A stretch of 64,000 nucleotides of DNA from Microbulbifer sediminum. Lineage in GTDB: Bacteria > Pseudomonadota > Gammaproteobacteria > Pseudomonadales > Cellvibrionaceae. Of the stretch, positions 46,153 through 55,865 are shown one piece after another. The DNA is taken from the NCBI RefSeq assembly GCF_021729035.1, contig NZ_JAJSAP010000004.1, positions 248,001 through 312,000 of the forward strand, written 5' to 3'. Made by a program: the position numbers and the translations under genes. The notes under the pieces were generated by a model. It searched no databases. It worked only from the letters and a program-made list of their open reading frames with translations, and was not told where the DNA came from. Within the stretch, counting starts at the first letter, position 1; each line of letters opens with the position of its first letter.

Positions 46153-46737
46153 ATGGATGCCTTTACCGCCTTTTTGACATTGCTATTCGTTATGGATCCA
46201 CTGGGAAATATACCGGTGTTCCTGGCAGCACTGAAAAATGTCCCGCAGCGCCGACAACTTTTTGTGATCATGCGAGAACTGATCTTTGCGCTGATCGTTT
46301 TACTCGTGTTTCTTTACGGCGGCAGATTTGTACTGGCCTGGCTTGGACTGTCGCAGGAAGCTATCCGTATCGCCGGGGCAATCATTTTGTTCCTGATTGC
46401 GATTCGCATGGTATTCCCCAGCGAGGGCGGCATCATGGGTGAACGACTTGACGGGGAACCTTTCTTTGTGCCACTCGCAGTCCCCCTCGTCGCGGGCCCC
46501 TCTACCATGGCTATCCTGATGCTGATGACAAACAGCGAAGGCGAACAGCTAATGGACTGGACGCTGGCACTGCTCGGGGCCTGGGGCGTGTCTGCGGTTA
46601 TCCTGCTGGCATCAGCGCCATTGGCAAAGCTCCTCGGCGGACGCGGGTTGATCGCCGTGGAGCGGCTGATGGGCATGGTACTGGTTATGCTCGCGGTACA
46701 GCTGTTCCTCGATGGAGTGAAACAAAGCCTTGCGTAA
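46153..46737 (+). CDS. MarC/YhgN-family membrane protein
   Basis: A 194-residue integral membrane protein with six apparent helices. The opening DAFTAFLTLLFVMDPLGNIPVF and the mid-segment VPLAVPLVAGPSTMAILML are diagnostic of the MarC (UPF0056) family, here of the YhgN-like branch. The function is unknown; the family is not an antibiotic-resistance determinant. The start is an ATG eight bases after AGAAGGA. It is flanked by noncoding DNA on both sides and is probably monocistronic. Confidence 0.9.
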   Translation: MDAFTAFLTLLFVMDPLGNIPVFLAALKNVPQRRQLFVIMRELIFALIVLLVFLYGGRFVLAWLGLSQEAIRIAGAIILFLIAIRMVFPSEGGIMGERLDGEPFFVPLAVPLVAGPSTMAILMLMTNSEGEQLMDWTLALLGAWGVSAVILLASAPLAKLLGGRGLIAVERLMGMVLVMLAVQLFLDGVKQSLA

Positions 46738-47237
46738 TATAAACAAGTGCAAGTGCCCTCATGATTTGCACTGAATTCACCGGAGCTGGCCCGTTGCGGC
46801 AGCTCCGGCAGCCACACTGCTCAATCATCAGCCAATTCGACAAACCGTTTTTCTTTTTGCAAAACAAAGCAATCATCCTAAAAAAAATCTCTTCTTAGTA
46901 TGAGCTTTCGATTTTAATCATTTTGCAACACACCCATCCTACCCGGCCGCCCACTTTTTGCACCACTCGAACAACATTTCACCAGCCCTCACCTGCCAAC
47001 ATCACTCCCGCATAGTCAGGTAAGTTCCATTAATCATTTTGATACATTAAAGTCAGCTCGCGCATTAAGGGCACGAACCGCACAAGGTCATGCAAATACC
47101 TTGTAGCGCAAACCAAGCCGCCTCAGAGCGCGGCGCCAATAACGGCAAGCAGTCCTCACTGTACGGGGTGCCGTTTAGATCATTCGCCTCATAAGGCTGA
47201 ATCACTATAAATCCAACGATTCAAAAGAGGATTTACA
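46738..47237. other. AT-rich region upstream of a TBDR
   Basis: A stretch of 500 bases without a gene. It includes an AT-rich block (about 46850-46930) and the leader ATAAATCCAACGATTC that recurs almost unchanged before the TBDR at 39225. The latter is probably a promoter-proximal 5' UTR element. Confidence 0.55.
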
Positions 47238-49856
47238 ATGAAAAAGAACCTCCTGTCAGTAGCTGTTAAAGGCGCTGTTGGCCTTACCGCAGCCGCAGTT
47301 ATGGTTCCCGTTATGCCCGCCTTCGCCCAGGGAGACGCGACCCTGGTTGAAGAGCTTGTTGTGACTGGCTCGCGCATCAAGCGCACAAATTTCGACCAGT
47401 CCGCCCAGGTTGTCAGCATGGACCGCGCCGATATTGAGGCAACCGGCAGCCTGATGATCTCCGACACCCTGCGTGCCACCCCGCTGAACTCCCTGGGCTC
47501 CTTCAACGAGCGCTCGGGCAGCTCCGCCCAGTCCAACGCCACTGTCGACCTGCGGGGACTTGGCTCCCAGCGCAGCCTGGTCATGGTTAATGGCCGCCGC
47601 CTGCCGGGCTCCCCGAACCTGGGCGCCGCATCCGTCAACCTGAACATGATCCCGATGACCGCCGTTGAACGGATCGACATCCTGGCTGACGGTGCTTCCG
47701 CTGTTTATGGCTCCGATGCGGTTGCCGGTGTTGTCAACCTGATGATGCGCGAAAACTTTGAGGGCCTTGAGTTCACTGCCCGTCGCGGCGAGCGCTCAAA
47801 CGACGACGGTATTGAGGAGTCCTTCGGCTTCATTTCCGGTATCACCAGTGATCGTGGCAACGTAACCTTTGCCGCTGAATACAACCGTCGCGACCCGATC
47901 TTCGACGCTGACCGTGACTACACAGCAGCCTGGGTTCGCGATAATAATGGCGACGGACGTATCGATTCCTACCTGGATACCGATGGCTACTCCTACTACG
48001 GCAAGTCCATCCAGATCTCCGATCCGAATACCAAGTATTACGACATCCAGGCCGCCAACAGTTGCGGCAACGATTCTGCTTTCCTGGAAACCGGCGCCCT
48101 GGCTTTCAACGAGCCCGAAGGCACCCTGTGTAACTACAACTATGCGAACGTCGCGGCCAACAAAGCCGAGCTTAACCGCGTCAATACCTTTCTGAGCGCA
48201 AATTACGACATCTCTGAAAGTGTCGAGTTTTTCACCAACATCCTGTTCTCGAAGGTAGATTCATTTGGCCGTTATGCACCGCCGGCTGCCAAGTGGGAAG
48301 ACATGCCAGCCGACTACAGCGACGTTCCGTTCGATGTTGACGCCCTTCTGGCCAGTGGTGACATCACAGAAGACTACGAGATCACCGGTTATTACCGCTG
48401 GACCAATATTGGCCCGCGCGATAATTTCGTCACCGACACCCAGTACGATTTCACTGCAGGCTTTCGCGGCGACCTGCCCAATGGCATGAGCTACGAGACT
48501 TACGCCCAGAAAGGCCGTTACGAGTCCAAGGAAAACGGTAATTACTACCTGTCGTACCCGGGACTGGACTATGTTCTGGCCGAGGGTATTGACCCGCTTT
48601 CCGCCGAAGGCGCAACCAACATGCGCGCTACCACCAGCCAGGACAACTTCACTTCACTGTCCAAGGTCTACGGTCACTTGCAGTTTGACGCCGGCGACTG
48701 GTTCGGCGCCGGTGAGACCATCGTCCTGAGTGGTGCCGAGGCTTACCAGATTGAATACGCAAACCAGTACGACGCTGCCTCTGAGGCGGGCCTCGTAGGC
48801 GGAAGCTCTGGCAACTCCGCCGCTGGTGAACGCGATGTCGCCGCGGTGTTCGCAGAAGCAATCATTCCGGTCACCGATATGATCGAGATGAATGCGGCTG
48901 TTCGTTACGATGATTACAGCGACTTCGGCTCGAACGTTGCGCCGTCCCTGTCTGCCACATACAACGTGACCGACACTCTGAGCCTGCGTGCACGCGCCGG
49001 TAAGGGCTTCCGCGCCCCGGCTCTCGATGAGCTGTACGGCCCGTCTGCCTTCTCCGCAGAAAGTGCTACCGATCCGGCGTCCGGCGTTTCCCGCCAGTGG
49101 GACACCTACTACTCCACCAACGAAGACCTGGACGCGGAAACTTCCACTTCTCTGTCTATCGGCGGTAACTGGGAATTCGTCAGCGGCTGGAACCTCGACG
49201 TGGGCGTTTGGAACGTGGAAGTTGAGGACGTAATTGTCCAGCCTTCCACCCAGGAGATCTTCTGGGCTCGTGCTGGCGGTGTGGAGCTGGATCCGTCTAC
49301 CGGTATTTATATCACCGGCTCTGGCGCTGATACCGAGGTGTTCTCCAAGACCACCAACGCGGGTATCCTGGACGTTACCGGTGTAGATGTGAAACTGGAT
49401 GGTGGCTTCGACACCGAGTTCGGCATGATCACCGTAGGCGGGCTGGTCAGCCAGCAGCTCTCTTACGAGAAAGATGCCTTCTATCTGGGACCGGTACAGG
49501 ACGTTTCCACCTTTAACCTGTACCCTGACATGCGCGGCCAGTTTATTCTGGGCTGGAGCATGGGCATGCATGCTGTTGACCTGACCGTCGACTACGTCGC
49601 TGCTCATGATGAGCTCACAGAGATCGCTGACAACGGCACCCTGTCCAAGAGCGGTGAAGATCTTGATGACTGGACCACCCTGAACCTGTCCTATCGCCTG
49701 GACACCGAGTCGCTGGGCTCCATCAAGGTCGGTGCCCGCAACCTGACCAACGAGGACCCGGTACTCGACAAGGACGGCAAGTACGCTCGCGAGCACTTCA
49801 ACCTGTACGACAACACCGGTCGTATGGTTTACGCCGAGTACTCTGTTGCCTTCTAA
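47238..49856 (+). CDS. TonB-dependent receptor
   Basis: An 872-residue TBDR with an AAGAGGA ribosome-binding site and signal peptide MKKNLLSVAVKGAVGLTAAA (cleavage after AFAQ). The TonB-box-like VEELVVTGSRIKRTNF leads into plug blocks ISDTLRATPLNSLG, LRGLGSQRSLVMVNGRRLP, VERIDILADGASAVYGSDAVAGVVNLMM. It ends VYAEYSVAF, a C-terminal aromatic. The 5' leader and signal-peptide region are almost identical to the gene at 39225 while the rest diverges. A strong terminator follows. Confidence 0.93.
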   Translation: MKKNLLSVAVKGAVGLTAAAVMVPVMPAFAQGDATLVEELVVTGSRIKRTNFDQSAQVVSMDRADIEATGSLMISDTLRATPLNSLGSFNERSGSSAQSNATVDLRGLGSQRSLVMVNGRRLPGSPNLGAASVNLNMIPMTAVERIDILADGASAVYGSDAVAGVVNLMMRENFEGLEFTARRGERSNDDGIEESFGFISGITSDRGNVTFAAEYNRRDPIFDADRDYTAAWVRDNNGDGRIDSYLDTDGYSYYGKSIQISDPNTKYYDIQAANSCGNDSAFLETGALAFNEPEGTLCNYNYANVAANKAELNRVNTFLSANYDISESVEFFTNILFSKVDSFGRYAPPAAKWEDMPADYSDVPFDVDALLASGDITEDYEITGYYRWTNIGPRDNFVTDTQYDFTAGFRGDLPNGMSYETYAQKGRYESKENGNYYLSYPGLDYVLAEGIDPLSAEGATNMRATTSQDNFTSLSKVYGHLQFDAGDWFGAGETIVLSGAEAYQIEYANQYDAASEAGLVGGSSGNSAAGERDVAAVFAEAIIPVTDMIEMNAAVRYDDYSDFGSNVAPSLSATYNVTDTLSLRARAGKGFRAPALDELYGPSAFSAESATDPASGVSRQWDTYYSTNEDLDAETSTSLSIGGNWEFVSGWNLDVGVWNVEVEDVIVQPSTQEIFWARAGGVELDPSTGIYITGSGADTEVFSKTTNAGILDVTGVDVKLDGGFDTEFGMITVGGLVSQQLSYEKDAFYLGPVQDVSTFNLYPDMRGQFILGWSMGMHAVDLTVDYVAAHDELTEIADNGTLSKSGEDLDDWTTLNLSYRLDTESLGSIKVGARNLTNEDPVLDKDGKYAREHFNLYDNTGRMVYAEYSVAF

Positions 49857-49892
49857 GGCACACAGTGATTCTTAAGATAACTTAGGAAGGAA

Positions 49893-49921
49893 AAGGGCCA
49901 ACTCAGTTGGCCCTTTTTTTT
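49893..49921 (+). terminator. Rho-independent terminator
   Basis: Stem GGGCCAAC/GTTGGCCC with a 3-base loop, followed by eight T, 36 bases beyond the TBDR stop. The A-run before it may let it act weakly in the other direction. Confidence 0.9.
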
Positions 49922-49972
49922 GGAAACTTGTGTATATCTATGCGCTTGCACCCAAATACTGTCTCCCTTAAT

Positions 49973-50001
49973 GAAAAAAGCCCCCTGCATATGCAGGGGG
50001 C
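49973..50001 (-). terminator. Rho-independent terminator of the leftward TBDR
   Basis: A perfect palindrome CCCCCTGCAT/ATGCAGGGGG, read leftward, is followed by six T (49979-49974), 41 bases past the stop of the TBDR at 50042. Confidence 0.85.
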
Positions 50002-50041
50002 CCACGTTGAAACAATTACTCCTGACCGCCTTTATCAACCA

Positions 50042-53023
50042 TCAGAAATCATAGCTGACTCCGGCAGTTACATAACGCCCGAGAACGTCATACAGACCAA
50101 TTGCACTAAATGAGTTCACAGCAGTCGGCGGCTCCTCATCAAAGACATTACGGACAGACAGGCTGGCCCGCAGGTTGTCGTTGAACTGGTAACCCAGGTA
50201 GGCGTTATTCAACCAGTAATCCGGTACAACGGGGATGTCACGGGACTCAGGCGTATCGTCGTTGTCGACATTGGCCTCACCAATGTACTGCGCCTGCCAG
50301 CTGGCGGTCAGGTTATCAAGGTTGTATGCCAGGCTGAACTGCCCCTGCCACTCCGAGAAACCGATCTCGCCAGCGTCGACTTCAAGGTCCTTGCCAGTAA
50401 CGGAGAACTGCTGTTCTTTGATGTGGAACGCTTTCATACCAACATCAAAAGAGCCCGGGATACTCCAGTTGGCCAGGTCGAAATTATAGGTCAGATCGGA
50501 CTGGACACCGCGGAAGTTGTAAAAGCCAGCGTTGCGGAAGCCAGTAGTGAAATCCACGACCTGGAAGCTCTCATCGCGGGTAAAGTTATCACATGCAGCA
50601 TTATCCTGGTCACCGTCGTAACAGGCTTCCATCAGCACCGTCAGCGACAACTTCTCAATTGCATCTTCGATGTCAATGTTCACCCAATCGACTGTCAGCT
50701 CGAGACCTTCTGCAAACCCGGGAGCCCACACAAAGCCCCAGGTAGAAGCATCAGCACGCTCATTCAACAGGTCCGGATTACCACCGGTGAAGCCCTCTTT
50801 GGAGGCATTCACAATCTCAGACTGGTACGAGTCGGGATCGTATGCGTAACCCGCTGCCGCCGCTTCCGCCTCACAGTTTGCACGACGCTGGGCAGGATTC
50901 TCGCCTTGCCCCACATAGCGCTCATCACAAGGATCATTTGCAGATGAGAAGGTCTCAGACAATGGCAGCAGAGCCTCGGTTACAGCCGGTGCACGAATCG
51001 ACTCCGTTACGTTACCGCGCAGTGTCAGTGCGCCGACAACCGGAATATCGAACATAATGCGTGTACCAATACTCCAGGTGTCATCCTCACCAGCCTGGGA
51101 GTGATCCACCGTACGCCAGGCACCCTCAATCTCCATACCTTCCAGAGCGGGCAACAGATCCGCTGGGAGCACCGGGATTAACGCTTCGGTGTAAAATTCC
51201 CTGGTGTCGAAGCCACCGGAGAGCGGTGAAAGTGCGGCGCTCCGGCCGAGCCCCTGGCGCATGAAATCGTCGGGACGGAACACGGAGAATTCGTCTCGTA
51301 TTTCATAGCCGAAGCCCATGGAAAGTGGTCCCGCCGGAAGGTCAATCACATCACCATTGGCGTTCAGGCTGATAATCTCCTGCTCCAGGTCCCCCCAGGT
51401 AACCGCTTGGGTAGTGACATAGTTGATCGCTGCCTGGTCGGTAACCGTACCCATTACATTTAGCGGCACACAATCTGGATCACCGGAAACACACACGATA
51501 TTGCCGTTGGCGTCGGTGGTGACATCGATAGCCTTTTCGTAATTAGCCTGTACCAGCTGTGTTCTAGTTGTCGTGGAAGAGCTTTCACCCTTGTTGTAGG
51601 TAAATTCCCAGTTCCAGCCCCTCCCGGCCAGGTCCATATCCCCTTTAAGCCCCAGGACATAGCGGAACATCTCGTTCTCACCACCGGTACGGCCACTTTG
51701 CGATAAATCGTTCATACCCTTGTGCAGGTAAAAAGTGCCCCCTGCAGGCACATCATTCGCCATTAGCAGCTCGCGATCACGGGCATTCAGGTATGGATTA
51801 TCAATAGAGAGCGGCAGGGCAGCCGCGTCGCCACCAAATATGCCGGACTGGTAGAACGGCTGGGCGTTGGGATCACTGGACTCCGCGGTGTAGTAGTTGA
51901 TCTCGGCAAAGGCCTGCATGCTATCGCTCAGGTCGTAGTGACCCATGGTATTAAACAGGTTGCGCTCGATTGGCGCACGAATCGAGTCGTAATTCTGCAG
52001 CAGCAGGCCGTCACCACCAATAAAGTTGATGATGTTACCGGATGGCTCACCGATATTGATCTGGGTCAGGTGGCCGTCGCTGCCAAAGCCGATCGGGTTG
52101 CCATCCTCGTCTGTCATATTCTGACCGATTGCGAACAGGGGCAAACCACCCGTGGCTGTGGGGATGCCTTCTTCCGTCAAAACGGCAATTGATCGCCCTT
52201 TGTCAAAAATCTTGTCTGGTATTCCGTCATCGGCACCCTGGCTTTCCGGATTCTCGAAGAAGTAGTAGTAATCACCGGTAAAGTCACGGTCGTTCATAAG
52301 TACGGCATCAGCCTTGTTGTACTCATAGCTTGCCACTACATTACCTCGGCCATTCGAAAAATTCTGACCGATAGTGATAGAGGCCTTGTGGTCACCTGCA
52401 TCGTTTTCGCCATGGGCAAAACCACTGGAAAACTCGGTTTCTACACCTTCAAAATCATCACGCAAAATTACATTGATCGTTCCAGCAATTGCATCTGAAC
52501 CATAGATCGGCGCACCGCCCACAGAAACCACATCCACGCGTTCAATCAACGCAGTCGGCAGGGAGTTCAGGTCAACCTGAAGCCCGCCAGTCGCACCAAA
52601 TGCAGTGGGGGCATTGGCAGCAACTACCCGCCGGCCGTTCACCAGCGTCAGCGTACGCTGGGAGCCCAGGCCATAAAAGTCAGCGAAACTCTGGCCAACG
52701 TTATTCGGGTCTGATTCAGCAAGGCTGGTACCTGACGGAACCATCATCGGCAGACTGTTGAGGGCGTCAGCCACATTGGTATAGCCATTGGTATCGAGGA
52801 AGTCCTTATCAAGGCTGGAGGCGGGCTGCATGGTGTCATAACCGGCACGGGCAATCCGGGACCCCGTCACATACACCTCTTCAATCAGCTCCCTTTCACC
52901 GGCCTTCTTGACGCCTTTCTTCTCACCGGAACTCATGTCTTGAGCCATGGCTGGCAACATAGCCACAACTGCGGTAAAACCAATGGCAGCCCTGATTGCG
53001 CTCACGAGATTTTTTTTATGCAT
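50042..53023 (-). CDS. TonB-dependent receptor
   Basis: A 993-residue TBDR on the opposite strand to the others in the island. The signal peptide is MHKKNLVSAIRAAIGFTAVV (cleavage after AMAQ). A charged linker EKKGVKKAGERELIEEVYVTGSRI contains the TonB-box-like element. The plug reads VADALNSLPMMVPSG, YGLGSQRTLTLVNGRRVV, LIERVDVVSVGGAPIYGSDAIAGTINVIL. It ends TAGVSYDF, an aromatic terminus. It runs convergently with the TBDR at 47238, with back-to-back terminators between them. The ligand is unknown. Confidence 0.93.
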   Translation of the reverse strand: MHKKNLVSAIRAAIGFTAVVAMLPAMAQDMSSGEKKGVKKAGERELIEEVYVTGSRIARAGYDTMQPASSLDKDFLDTNGYTNVADALNSLPMMVPSGTSLAESDPNNVGQSFADFYGLGSQRTLTLVNGRRVVAANAPTAFGATGGLQVDLNSLPTALIERVDVVSVGGAPIYGSDAIAGTINVILRDDFEGVETEFSSGFAHGENDAGDHKASITIGQNFSNGRGNVVASYEYNKADAVLMNDRDFTGDYYYFFENPESQGADDGIPDKIFDKGRSIAVLTEEGIPTATGGLPLFAIGQNMTDEDGNPIGFGSDGHLTQINIGEPSGNIINFIGGDGLLLQNYDSIRAPIERNLFNTMGHYDLSDSMQAFAEINYYTAESSDPNAQPFYQSGIFGGDAAALPLSIDNPYLNARDRELLMANDVPAGGTFYLHKGMNDLSQSGRTGGENEMFRYVLGLKGDMDLAGRGWNWEFTYNKGESSSTTTRTQLVQANYEKAIDVTTDANGNIVCVSGDPDCVPLNVMGTVTDQAAINYVTTQAVTWGDLEQEIISLNANGDVIDLPAGPLSMGFGYEIRDEFSVFRPDDFMRQGLGRSAALSPLSGGFDTREFYTEALIPVLPADLLPALEGMEIEGAWRTVDHSQAGEDDTWSIGTRIMFDIPVVGALTLRGNVTESIRAPAVTEALLPLSETFSSANDPCDERYVGQGENPAQRRANCEAEAAAAGYAYDPDSYQSEIVNASKEGFTGGNPDLLNERADASTWGFVWAPGFAEGLELTVDWVNIDIEDAIEKLSLTVLMEACYDGDQDNAACDNFTRDESFQVVDFTTGFRNAGFYNFRGVQSDLTYNFDLANWSIPGSFDVGMKAFHIKEQQFSVTGKDLEVDAGEIGFSEWQGQFSLAYNLDNLTASWQAQYIGEANVDNDDTPESRDIPVVPDYWLNNAYLGYQFNDNLRASLSVRNVFDEEPPTAVNSFSAIGLYDVLGRYVTAGVSYDF

Positions 53024-54310
53024 AGAAAAACCTTTCCATTTGTTTTTTTGTTATGTGGCAATTGTACTAACGTGCTATCTCAAACCATGACAGTAATCAA
53101 TGGCCGCTTTAAATCGCCAAACAAACAAATCATACACCCGCACAACTTTACTTAGCCACCCTACTTTTTATTAGCGATATAACCTGTAAAAAATAGACAT
53201 CTCCAATATTCAATTAAATTTTCGTAAAACTTTTATTAATTTAATTAACACTAAAATTCCATGCAGAGACAAGACACTGGCAGAGTGACAACTACAGCCT
53301 TACTTGCTGCTGAAGTTTACAAACAGGATGTCATTGCCAATGATGAGAAAAAGAGGAAACCTGGTAGGACCCGGCGCCAGAAAATATAGCTGCTGTCCGC
53401 TCTGAATCTACAGCTCCTTTTAACCATGACCGGACACTCGGAACTTATCAGGCAGAGAAAACATGATTTTAGTAGCGGGGGGAAGCAGTGGCTCGCCCGA
53501 TGGATTAGGCTGGCAAACCTGGCTGCAGGGCCCCCTCAGGGACATAGCCATTTGACATATGTCTTTTTTACCCCTGGGATGTTAAGAAGAAGTGTGCATC
53601 CCGGATCAGCGCCCGAGACAATGGCCGGCGGGGTATCGAATTGCCTGTTGATCCGCAACTCTCCGGAGCTGGACTTGTTGCAGGCTGGACGGTAGTCCGC
53701 GGGTTCGGCCAGCAGCAGTCTCCGTTTATTGTCAGGAGGCACTCATGATTTCATTTGGGGAGGGCACCGGCGCTCTGCAGCTTCAGGTAATGGAAGCGGT
53801 GGGTGTAATCTCACCATCGGGAGTGCGGCAACAATATCGCTCTCGCACTGCGCGAGTGGCCCGGTACTTTGGAAACATAACTCCACGACCCCGTGCCCGT
53901 TGCGCGGGCCGCACTGCAACAGCCGGGGACGCGGTTATACCCCACGATGTACTGGAGCCGTGTGGTCTATCCCCCGGAATCGAGCAGGCACTTCGCCGCG
54001 GGGAGCCTCGCTCCAGCCTGTATTGCAAGAGCACCTGGCCTGCTGCCGCCTGCGGGATCAGGATGTCGCCAGGCTCATCAGGGGGGCGGGTCCGGATTGC
54101 CAGTGTGGAAACACTCAGCCACGCGATGACGATGAAAAAAGCGGGCAATGAAGAGGGCTTCCCGCAATTCAACCACCCGCTTTAAGCAGACTCTCAAAAT
54201 ATCATCGACAAAGCCGGGCACCCCGATCTGCCAAAAATTCAGAATGGCATGACACCGTCGGGACTGACTCACCTCCACCAGGGATGCCCCAGCGGTGCCT
54301 GCCCTCGCCC
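53024..54310. other. 1.29-kb region without a confident gene
   Basis: The first 250 bases are AT-rich and probably hold the leftward TBDR promoter. Between 53745 and 54185 a rightward frame has a good AGGAGG before its ATG but a non-protein-like composition. On the other strand a frame from about 54172 to 53783 opens with a TTG and a hydrophobic stretch (LPAFFIVIAWLSVSTLAI), then becomes Arg/Pro-rich. Neither is convincing, and the block may be decayed. Confidence 0.5.
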
Positions 54311-55456
54311 TTAAAACTCAAACTGTAGCTCGCCACGAGATATGGCCCTGAGTTTCCGTGCGTATGCATTTTCAGTACTGGGGTTGTCAGCCAGGAGGAA
54401 TGCCTGGGTGAAGTGTTCGCGGGAGTCTTGTACATCCCCCAACCTCAGGCTGGTAAGCGCCATAAGGAAATGAAAGCGGTGATCATCCCCATGTTTCCAC
54501 AACGCGCGCTTGAGCTGGTGGCGCGCCTCCTGATACTCCCCACTCTCAAAGGCATAGCGTGCCTGCTGGTAGAGGTAATAAGGGTTTCGCTCCCGGTGGT
54601 AACGCGCCCGCCGGGCATAGTCATCAGCCAGTGCCGTACGGCCATCAGCACGGTAAAGCCGCTCCAGGTTACTGGTGGCCACCAGGTGACCTGAATCCAG
54701 CAGCAGGGTCTGGCGATAGCTCTGCTCCGCCTCATTCATATGCCCTGCCCGGCTGTACAGCGCCCCCAGGTTTGACCAGAGATCAGCACTGGCAGGCTGC
54801 AGGTCGATAGCCTTTCGCAGGTACAGGAACGCTGATTCTATGTCCCCGGCCTGCATCAGCTCGACACCGCGATTGCTGTAAAACTGGGCAAACGCCTGGC
54901 GGTCGCTCAGGCGGCGCTGGTCATACACCGGATCGTAGGCCTCCAGGTTGAAGTCGACCACCCGGCGGCCGCGCTTGCCTTCGGACACCATATTGATGTG
55001 CCGGTAGACCACGAATGTCTGCTCCTCGGCACTGTCCCAGACCGGAGGCACGTCCACCTCGTTAAAATAGGCATCCGCCCCGAGCTGTCGCGTCATGGCC
55101 ACCATCATCAGGGTAAACGCCAGGCAGTTGCCTCGCTGCTGGTGGTAAGTGTCGCTAGCGCCCAGGGTACTGTTCGCATCGTATTGCACGGCAAACTCCT
55201 GCTGCCCGAATGCGCGGATCAGTGCCGCCAGGCGTGCATCCGGTCGAGCCCCCGGCGCGACCCCGGCCAGGTAGTCACGCATTGCAGGGGACAGTGCCAA
55301 CAGGTCGTGGTCCGGCAGGCGATCAATGCTGACCGGCTGCCCAAGGATGGGCTCCCCAGAGAGGACAGCGGAGATATCCCGAGGCGGCTCGGGTTCAGGC
55401 AGGCTGGCACAACCCGCGAGGACCAGCAAGGCAAGGAAGATCAGTGGGGTTCTCAT
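54311..55456 (-). CDS. Transglutaminase-like TPR lipoprotein
   Basis: A 381-residue lipoprotein. The signal ends in the lipobox LVLAGC (Cys16). A transglutaminase/cysteine-protease-like core with a readable triad follows: Cys111 (RGNCLAFTLMMV), His153 (YRHINMV) and Asp168 (VVDFN). The C-terminal half (about 190-375) consists of TPRs (FYSNRGVELMQAGDIESAFLYLRKAI; LWSNLGALYSRAGHMNEAEQSYRQTL). The ATG at 55456 follows AGGGGA and is preferred over upstream in-frame codons. A triad in a Cys-based enzyme plus TPRs suggests envelope protein or peptidoglycan-related processing; the substrate is unknown. Confidence 0.82.
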   Translation of the reverse strand: MRTPLIFLALLVLAGCASLPEPEPPRDISAVLSGEPILGQPVSIDRLPDHDLLALSPAMRDYLAGVAPGARPDARLAALIRAFGQQEFAVQYDANSTLGASDTYHQQRGNCLAFTLMMVAMTRQLGADAYFNEVDVPPVWDSAEEQTFVVYRHINMVSEGKRGRRVVDFNLEAYDPVYDQRRLSDRQAFAQFYSNRGVELMQAGDIESAFLYLRKAIDLQPASADLWSNLGALYSRAGHMNEAEQSYRQTLLLDSGHLVATSNLERLYRADGRTALADDYARRARYHRERNPYYLYQQARYAFESGEYQEARHQLKRALWKHGDDHRFHFLMALTSLRLGDVQDSREHFTQAFLLADNPSTENAYARKLRAISRGELQFEF

Positions 55457-55865
55457 GTCATTTTCCCCTGTCATAGAGCAGCCATACAGCATTTAACACC
55501 AATTCTCGCGGATTTGAATAGCCGAATGCCAAATTGGGCGGTTTCAATTGCAACGAGTCGCCTGCCTACAAGAGTGCTGTTAAACTGCGATGGCTTGTTT
55601 TGGAAGTCTCCGTGACACCTTCTGCGCCCCCCCGGCCAGGCTGGTGCTCCCGTGTGACTGCCGATAACCACTGCAGACTGAGGAGTACCATGCATCCACC
55701 AGTAGTCGTCGCGATCGCGACCAATACTGACGGATCGGTCGGGTTTTTCCGCCGGTTCGCGCTGGCTCGCTCCCGGATACTGCCATTCAACAACCGGCAA
55801 CCGGTCCGGCTATGTGCCGGCCCCGGGTCTCACGCCTAAAGCTATAACAACTGGAATTTCAGGTT
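55457..55865. other. Intergenic region between divergent genes
   Basis: A stretch of 409 bases between the leftward lipoprotein and the rightward POT gene. No credible gene or strong structure was seen; it presumably contains both promoters. Confidence 0.5.

Noticed and set aside
53745-54185. Rightward 146-codon frame with good AGGAGG
   Set aside because: Arg/Gly/Ser-rich, with no domain-like pattern; kept only as a note in the intergenic entry.
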